From Calamus simplicifolius (taxonomy: Eukaryota; Streptophyta; Magnoliopsida; Arecales; Arecaceae), in assembly GCA_900491605.1 (NCBI GenBank), contig UESW01004571.1, forward strand, positions 637,968 to 701,967: a DNA stretch of 64,000 nucleotides. The letters run 5' to 3'. Positions 56,688-64,000 of the stretch are shown here, one piece after another (within the stretch, counting starts at the first letter, position 1; each line of letters starts with the position of its first letter). A program made the translations under genes and the position numbers. The notes beneath the pieces were generated by a model. It was given only the letters and a program-made list of their open reading frames with translations, ran no database searches and was not told the DNA's origin.

Positions 56688-59600
56688 GTCGGTCTCGAAT
56701 CAGACGCTAGCACGGATTGATCTCGCTCGCATCACGACATATATATGAATTACTTCTATGGTGGATCGGATCCTGTAAATTGCGGTTATTTTTTTGTTCT
56801 AATTTCTATGACTCTTTATCTCCTTCCATTCAATGAATGACTTCCTCTGGTGACCAGAATTAGAAAGAAATCTTTAGCAATTAAGAAGTAATTATTTTTT
56901 CTTCTATCAAAATTAATTATATTATTACACGACCATGAATGAGTCCGTTATGAGTTCGAAGTAACTGAGTTGGCGAGTCGACCCGCTTGAGAGGATCGGT
57001 TGGGGGGGGGGGGAAAAAATTCACCACCTGAAACATACGCTGCTGACACGGATGACGTCAACCAGACACATGAAACAGGTACATCACACCTAAAAGTTGG
57101 ACGCGTGTCAAGCTGCAGAGGAAGTACACAGGATTACGTGGTGGAAGGAAGAAGTAAAAAAAGGAGCCATTTTGCTCCCGATCGACGACGTCCCTGGAAT
57201 CCAGTGTACCCGTACGTGTGTGAAACTGAAGAGGGTTCGATCGAGCATTGCACGACGACACAAGCCAGCGCTCCTTCCTTCGATCCAGCGCCAAGAGAAG
57301 AGGTGGCAGCGATTTTTTATTTTAAGGACTATATATGGTTTAGTTTGGCAACTAGGTGAGGGGCACTCGTAGGTTCCTCCCTCTTTTTTTAAAGTGCATC
57401 CCATATATTACTCAAAATGAGAGCACAAGAATAGACGCAATTCATTAGATCATTAATTCTAAGATACGTATCGATTAAAATAATGTTTTTAGACTTAGGG
57501 CAGGTGTTCTTTGTTACACTTAATTTGATATAATATATAGCAGAGAGAGGGGCTATCGGAATCCTATAAAAGGCCCCATCCGAGATTTAAGACTCATTTG
57601 TCTTTCCACCCGCTCATGTACAGACTATATAAACTGGGAGCCAGTAATTAATAATTAAGGGTCCTTATATTTTAAAATATAGTTCGATCGGGTTAGTTCA
57701 CATGTAACTTCTAATTATGTCATGGGAGCTTGCAAGAGGACTCGTGGGACGTCATTGGAGAACAACTGCTCGGGTCCTCCCAGGGTCTCGCTCCTGTCAC
57801 CTTCACTTGATATGGACCCTTCAACCTACAAGCTTCCTTAGTCTCGTGTGCTCACTTTTCTAAACCGTGACATGGTTTGGGGTTCAAATTGTAAGAGATA
57901 TGCTCATTGTTAACCGCAAGTCATTCATTGAAAATAAGAACCACTCATTTTATGGCAATGAGACTATGAACCACATTTTTTTTTCTCTCTCTCAGCCCTT
58001 CCTAACTTAAATAAGGATCCCTTCTTCCTCTTCTTCTTCTTTGATATAGACGAGCCGTCACATACCTTTGGTGCGAGGACAGTCCAAAAGATCAGAAGAA
58101 AGATATATTAAGAAGAAAAAATGAATTCTATCTCTTTGAGACCAGCTCCACTCAGTGAAGTGATGAGCAACAAAGAATACAACTTAATTAGCCATACATT
58201 TGCCTTCCGGTAAACATGACGGATAGTGATAACCGTCGATTCCTGCGGGAGATATCAGATATCACGAAGAAGCGGATGTACAACTTTGAGGTCCATCATG
58301 TCCTGAATTCAGCCAATGACAGTGAAAGAATCCCTTTCAATGAAGATCCAATGAGTCCGCAACTATTGGATCACTCTGCTGATGCCAGCCAATTCATTGA
58401 AAACAACCTAGACATTCATCCACCAATTCCTAGTTTCTATGGCATCCAAATTAGCAAAATCCTTTGGGGAGGGAAAAAAAAAAAAAAAAAAGGAGAGCCT
58501 CTTGCGAGTAATTTAATTAGTATGCCTAAACTAATCATTGTTATTTTCTCATTTCTTAGCCCCTTACTTTCATTATATATTTCCCATCAAGTAATATCTG
58601 TCTCATCATCTTTGTTCGTAGGTGTGTACCAAGAGCACCAACCTTCATGTTAAAGCTATTTAATCAGGCTCTTTAAGGATCCAATTCCCTTTCTTAGCAT
58701 AAGAAATTTTAACCCTAGAATGCCATATTCCATGGATAAGAATGAAGCCCACATGAAATGAAATGGCATCTTAGCCTAATTGAAAATGACATGTGAATAT
58801 GATTCAAATCTATGTTTGTGTTGTAAATATATTAATATGATTATAATGTAAAATAATCGTATTGTATCGCAGATTAACCCGTCAACCTAAAAGTTATCCA
58901 TTTAGAACTTATTTAATTAATGATATGTTAAGTGAATTGTATTAAGCAAATCATGTTTATTCATATTGAGCCAATCGTACCATATTGATCTAATATAATT
59001 TATTTATTAAATAAATTATGAATATTATATCATGTTGCTTATGTAATAATCGTATTGTATTCGTATTTAAATCTTTGACGTAATTAGTTAATCATGCTGT
59101 ATTCGAATTTTTAACACGATTAAACGTATTATGTTTGCATTGATCCATATACTATATATATACCAATGCATATTTGTTGCATCTATTGTTAATGATATTT
59201 AATACATGTATTGCATGTGATGAAAAGGGTTCATTATTCCCCATTATTTTTTGTATGGACCTGATTTACCAGATGGCTTGTAAATCAAGACAATCGCATG
59301 TTAGAGTAAAGCCACAGGCCTAAAAATGCAAGTGGAGGCTACACTGCATGCATTCATTGGTTGACTTGGCCTATCAACTACATGATAGATTAGATCTATA
59401 TATCCAATAATGGCTCCGTTCCATAATCCCATTGGCCTTTCTTTAGCTACCTAAAGCATAGGCCCCTCCATCCCTTCGTCACAGCTCCTGCCAAGTTAAA
59501 CATCCAGATGAAATTAAAATAAAAAATTAAAAACGTATGTGCGGAAGCCGCACTGCTTCTGCTATGCATGAGCTTTCTATAGCCCAATTTTCGATCATTC

Positions 59601-62600
59601 CTTGTTGTAGATGCGTGTCAAGCTGATTAATTACCATGCCCTTGTATGGAATGCAAAATTTAAAAATCAAACACAGTGTTGTTTAATAAGGATCTATATA
59701 TGTATGTAGGTGCCAAACCACGCCAAACACACCACCATAAGATCAAGGTGGTGATACGCTTTCTTGTACTGGATCAATTGGGCTCAATTATCATTAAGAA
59801 AAAACAAAAGATGTGTCAAAATTTTCCTATAGATTAATTACATGACTGACAGCATTGATTAAGACAATATTTGCCAACTTAATGGTGGACCAATCTATCT
59901 CGGCCGTCGTCGAAATTTAATTTCTTGGTTTCACTTGAAGCACCATGCATATATGAGCATCTATTGGGTTTATCATTAATTGCGTGATCAAAGTCTGCTC
60001 ATTAACTTATGTTGCGGGAAAAAAAAATTCTCAGAGATGGAAATCATGCATGGTTGTTGAACTTGTCTCTTGGAGCCTGTGGCAAGACATGATGGTTGGT
60101 TGATCTGAGTCTTAAGTGGTGCACATCCAATGCATTTTGAATCTGGGTCATTTCCTTCAGGTGGATACTTTCTCCCTTTTTCACATGAAGCAGGCACACA
60201 TGATTTGTTCCATGACCTCAGCATTAATAATTTGCTGACCAAACATTTGGACAAGCAAGATTATTACCAAACCTTCTACCATCTATGAATTTTCGTTTAT
60301 TGACTAAACGCGCCAACTAAACAACAGTGTTCCATGACTTTCAACTTAATATTGCGTCTAAACTCTCTACACATTACATCATCCAGAGGACCTAAACCTC
60401 CGTAACTGGAGATACAGTGAACCTGATTTCTTTTCTCCACCAACATCGATCCTATGACGCAAGGCGGTAGAGAATTCCCGTGTTGGCCTTTTAAGTGCAG
60501 CATCTCAAGTCTGCAACCAACCAGAGTAGTCATTCCATGCCTAATTAAGAGAATAGGATAACCTTTCCTTTACCTTGTCAAATAAGCATCCGGCCAAGGT
60601 TTCAATTCAAGAGGGTCGCTTTCCCAAAGATGGCCACCAAAGAGACAAATCTCAAAAGAGTAGATACGCAAAGGGAAGCAATTAATAGTTTTGTGTAAAG
60701 CCTCTCTATGTAGTCCACAAGACATCTCCATCGGATGGTGATCAAGGGCGAGCCCACCACTAGCTTTACATGGCCCCACCCTGATCTATAAATCCGGGCA
60801 TCGAGTTCTACCGTCATCCACTCGCCGAAAGTCATGGTGTAAAATTGTTAATGCACAAGAGCCAACTACGTGTAAGGCTTCGAGCTTTGAAGTGGGGCTA
60901 GCTTGGCAACGACCTCCAAAGGTTTCCAAGGGGTAATATTGGGGTCAACATGGAATTTGAAATCAAATAGGAGAGAATGGAAAGAGGCTCCCACCATACA
61001 ATAATGCAGTTGGAAAACTTGGATTTGGAGGAAAGAAGCTTCTTTCTTGTGGGCGTCGACATTGGCTATCATTCACCACACTTTTTGAGAGCTGGTTGGC
61101 TTAGAAGGCAAATGGTCAATTCCTCCTTTTGAAATCGGCTCAGACAATGCGTCAAAGCACTCAATAGTGTAGGAGCTCTCTCTCTCTCTCTGGTAAAGTT
61201 GATGGAGAACCATTTCTTCGACCTATGAAAGAGAAACAATATGATTAGAGGAAATAATACTCCTGCCTTTTCATAACCAGTCACATATATACTACTGTAT
61301 CTAAAAGAAAATTTTTGTTTGGACTTCCTAAATTTGTGGCTTGCATGGACTCTCTATTATGGCACTTCTTCCAGCCACAAAAGCCCTTCCGGCTTGCGGA
61401 GATGTGTTATATTAATATATTTTAGTACTTATCCCTACCCTCAATTTCTGCACTAGGATCTCTTTATTATGTGTTTTGGGATTTGGTCAAAGATTATGCC
61501 AGATAAGAGTCCAGCGGCACGGGGTAAACTCTTGATTAAACTGCAGCACTGGGGTTTCCAAAGCTATGTGAAGCGAAGGAAATCGAGGGACGCGTTGCGG
61601 CGGAGTTTTTCTAAAGCATTATAGCGTTTTCAAGTCAGATGTATAAGCTATCACAAATACGTACTACCATACCCTTGTTTTCCTCCTCTTTCAGGCTATT
61701 CTTCAAACGGAGGTCCCACCATGTGGCAGATAAGACTTCCAGGTTTCCTGCGGAAGGCAAATTCTCCTCCCAGATTTAAAGCTGCCATGGCCAGGAATCA
61801 CAGGTATATATTAACTTGGGGCAATTGGTATGGGTCACCCATTTAGGATAATAGAAATCTGTAAATAATAATAAAATCACTTCGTTTAATTACATTTGGA
61901 ATGATTTTAAGCTAAAATCTATTAACCAAAATACCTCTAATTTGTAATAAATATTATTTATATATTTATATAACATAATATATAAATTAATATATTATAT
62001 TATCATATTACACTATAATATGCTACAATGCATAATATTATTTATTACATACTACATTATATTCTAATTTATTAAATCATACCATATATATTTTATACTA
62101 TCAATTAAAAAATATATGTAGAATGATATTATATTACATTGCATGTAATATCATATATTATATTATAATATCAATAATAATATATTATATTATATTAGGA
62201 ATATAATGTACTATATAATATTATGTATATAATATTATAGCATAACACAATATTAGTTTATATATTATAAAACATGATATAATTTATTATATTATATATG
62301 TCGTAATAATATATTATAAACATAGTAAGAATGATTTTGATATTTTATAGTTAGTAAACTTAGATTTTCTATAATATACCAAATAAAATAATATTAAATC
62401 ATCAATGAACCTTGATCATCATAACAAATGCGGTGGTCTTTGAATCATCAATGAGCAAAGTAATCATTAGTAATCCAAAAACATCAAAAGGTCACAAAAT
62501 GGCCGCTAAGTCTCTTTCAGGGTTGGATGTTGGACGAGTAGACAACGATCCACACCTTTTCCACCTTTGAAACCTTCTCCACTTGACAATAAGCTTAACG

Positions 62601-63462
62601 GCGCCGAACCCACTAATGTGTAAGAAGTGAATCACAGCAGAGGTTTTGGAAAACTCAGGATTGAGTTCTCTGGTCACCTTGGATACTGTCACGGTTCATT
62701 AATCACAAACGAATTTACAATGCATGGATGAGACTACTCTGTCCTCTTTTGTAACTGCCTTGCCACCGTTGCTTGCAGATCTGAGGACGAGGAACTCTTG
62801 TGCGAGCGTGAAAGAAAGGAATCAGGATAGGAAGAAACTCCCCAGTGCTGCAAGGTAATTTCCACTGTGACACGGACAAGTATGCCATTGCAATGGCAAA
62901 TAACTTGCAAGGGATTCTAAAATGTCATCTTTTCTATAGATTAAAGACAAATAAGAAACAATCAATATATGGCAGTTTCTGAATCACAGTTAAAAGAACA
63001 ATACAAAGATATTTCAAAAATTTCAAGATGTCAATCCTCTCAAAAGAGCTATATCTCACCACCAAATCCCACCATCTTAGAATGGATTGTAAATTAACCC
63101 CCTAACCTCTCTCACTCCCTCTATCAATGGGTTACAACCTCTGATTAATATTCTTCGAGGTTTTTCACCAAAACCGACTGATCAAACTCTCATTAGCTTG
63201 CTAGGTATGCATGCAGTGAAATAATTTAATTGGGAGCTGAATTCAGTGACAACAAAGAAGTACACTGGCCAGCAAACAATATAGGGTAGCAGAACTTGCG
63301 ATACCATCCGAGCCTAGAGAATAATTGAAAACTGGCACAGGAAAACCATCTAGACTTTGGCAGGGGAATTTCACATGTATAAGCAGACAATGAAAGGGCG
63401 ACACCATCCTCCTACTGCACAGACATCTTAATGTCTTTCATGTCATCCTGGAGTACAAATGT
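56688..63462. other. Long intergenic region, mostly AT-rich
   Basis: Includes the 3' flank of the zinc-finger gene, an A-run at 58470-58489, eroded repeat-like text with ATCGTATTGTAT at 58855 and 59048, a CT tract near 61178-61192 and an almost pure A/T stretch at 61940-62330. Minus-strand open frames at 60000-61080 show no domain, and a gene there cannot be supported. The part next to 63463 should be the 3' UTR of the minus-strand gene. Confidence 0.4.
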
Positions 63463-63684
63463 TCAAGCCTTCTTATCGGAGCGATTAAGATTAAGATTAA
63501 ACCATTTCTTTTTGTTCGATTTATCTTTCCCATCAACACTTCCATCCTCTGCTGAGCTCTCAGACCTGACCTCTTCATTGTAATATTTGCTGCTGCCACT
63601 AGCACTTCCACTGGCATTGACGATAGTTCTTTCAGTTGTAAATGAGGACTGGATACTATCTCTTTGTTTCAGCAGTTCATCAAC
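63463..63684 (-). CDS. Last coding exon of an unidentified gene
   Basis: On the minus strand a good acceptor (TTTCTTTGCAG) precedes GTTGATGAACTGC. The exon is 222 bp, in phase 0, encodes 73 residues and ends TGA. It starts VDELLKQRDSIQSSF, which could be the end of a coiled coil, continues as a Ser/Glu/Asp-rich linker and ends in a basic tail KSNKKKWFNLNLNRSDKKA. A basic, aromatic tail after a coiled coil is seen in several plant protein families; I cannot name the family from this fragment. Upstream exons lie beyond 64000; 63685-64000 reads as intron. Confidence 0.65.
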   Translation of the reverse strand, partial: VDELLKQRDSIQSSFTTERTIVNASGSASGSSKYYNEEVRSESSAEDGSVDGKDKSNKKKWFNLNLNRSDKKA

Positions 63685-64000
63685 CTGCAAAGAAATTGTA
63701 AACAGCCCACAGATAAGCTGCGACAAGGATTAACGTGATACAAGGTCACATGTAATGATTACGGTCGTTTGATACAGCAGGATGGCACCAAATAATCATC
63801 CACTAGAAATAACATAGCAATGAGGATTTCTAAAGGATACTAACAAAATAAAACAACACAATTATTGCCTTGAAATAATGCAACTTGCATGAGAAACTTT
63901 TAAGATACAGCAAAGAACCATTGGACATGATCTGAAGGTACATGGATACATGCAGTTTAACAGCTGTTAGTAGTTGTAGTCAGGTCAAGACGATTGCACA
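63685..64000 (-). other. Intron of the right-edge gene
   Basis: AT-rich, with no exon-like open frame. It ends (minus sense) in the polypyrimidine stretch and CAG acceptor at 63685-63687. Confidence 0.5.

Noticed and set aside
57000..57404. 119-, 91- and 98-codon frames beside a G-run
   Set aside because: Overlap in opposite strands, no family resemblance, no start context; judged non-coding.
58216..58653. 145-codon plus-strand frame
   Set aside because: It runs through an A18-20 homopolymer, the two halves have no resemblance to known proteins and the second half is hydrophobic AT-rich text; could be chance.
60000..61080. Cluster of minus-strand frames of 68-88 codons that might be exons
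   Set aside because: No recognisable domain, and no consistent splice sites joining them could be established by eye; left as intergenic.

Overview
This is nuclear DNA from a flowering plant. GC-rich coding exons (a C2H2 zinc-finger gene and a CGR1-like gene) set in AT-rich intergenic DNA, together with the retrotransposon types present, suggest a monocot, possibly a palm; that placement is inference. Four host genes are supported: (1) on the minus strand at the left edge, the first coding exon of a VARLMGL/DUF4378 (TRM/LONGIFOLIA-type) gene; (2) at 38.4 kb a single-exon gene for a CGR1/CCDC86-like ribosome-biogenesis protein, with telo-box and TGGGCT promoter motifs; (3) at 55.95 kb a single-exon one-finger C2H2 repressor of the GIS/ZFP5/ZFP8 type, ending in an EAR motif; (4) at 63.5 kb, minus strand, the last exon of an unidentified gene that continues past the right edge.

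The block from 1.7 to 36.7 kb is nested transposons. Element B (Ty3/gypsy type, plus strand, 1739-11705) has element A (minus strand, 1827-7873) inserted 88 bp inside its 5' LTR. Both have LTRs, a primer binding site and a polypurine tract. A keeps gag and protease remnants and B only a protease remnant; neither has reverse transcriptase or integrase, so both look like non-autonomous gag/protease-only elements. Element C (minus strand, 12049-19292) is a Tat/Retand-like element reduced to LTRs, a gag fragment and three tandem-repeat arrays. A nearly full-length L1-type LINE (20290-26266), flanked by a 13-16 bp target duplication, follows; its ORF1 and ORF2 overlap by ATGA. Next come a 728-bp hAT-type MITE with an 8-bp duplication, an eroded gypsy relic E that still shows gag-pro-RT-RNaseH, a copia/gypsy-type primer-site relic, and a second, 5'-truncated LINE of the same family.

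The right part (36.7-64 kb) is mostly AT-rich spacer holding the host genes, a Tourist-like MITE (40470-40815), a solo LTR with a perfect 5-bp target duplication (44126-45136), microsatellites, small duplications and a CACTA-like terminus. The most unusual signal is in element A: its U3 region, just upstream of the LTR TATA box, is a string of about ten short near-perfect hairpins, several sharing the same pentaloop, and the same hairpin type recurs in the element's internal non-coding part.
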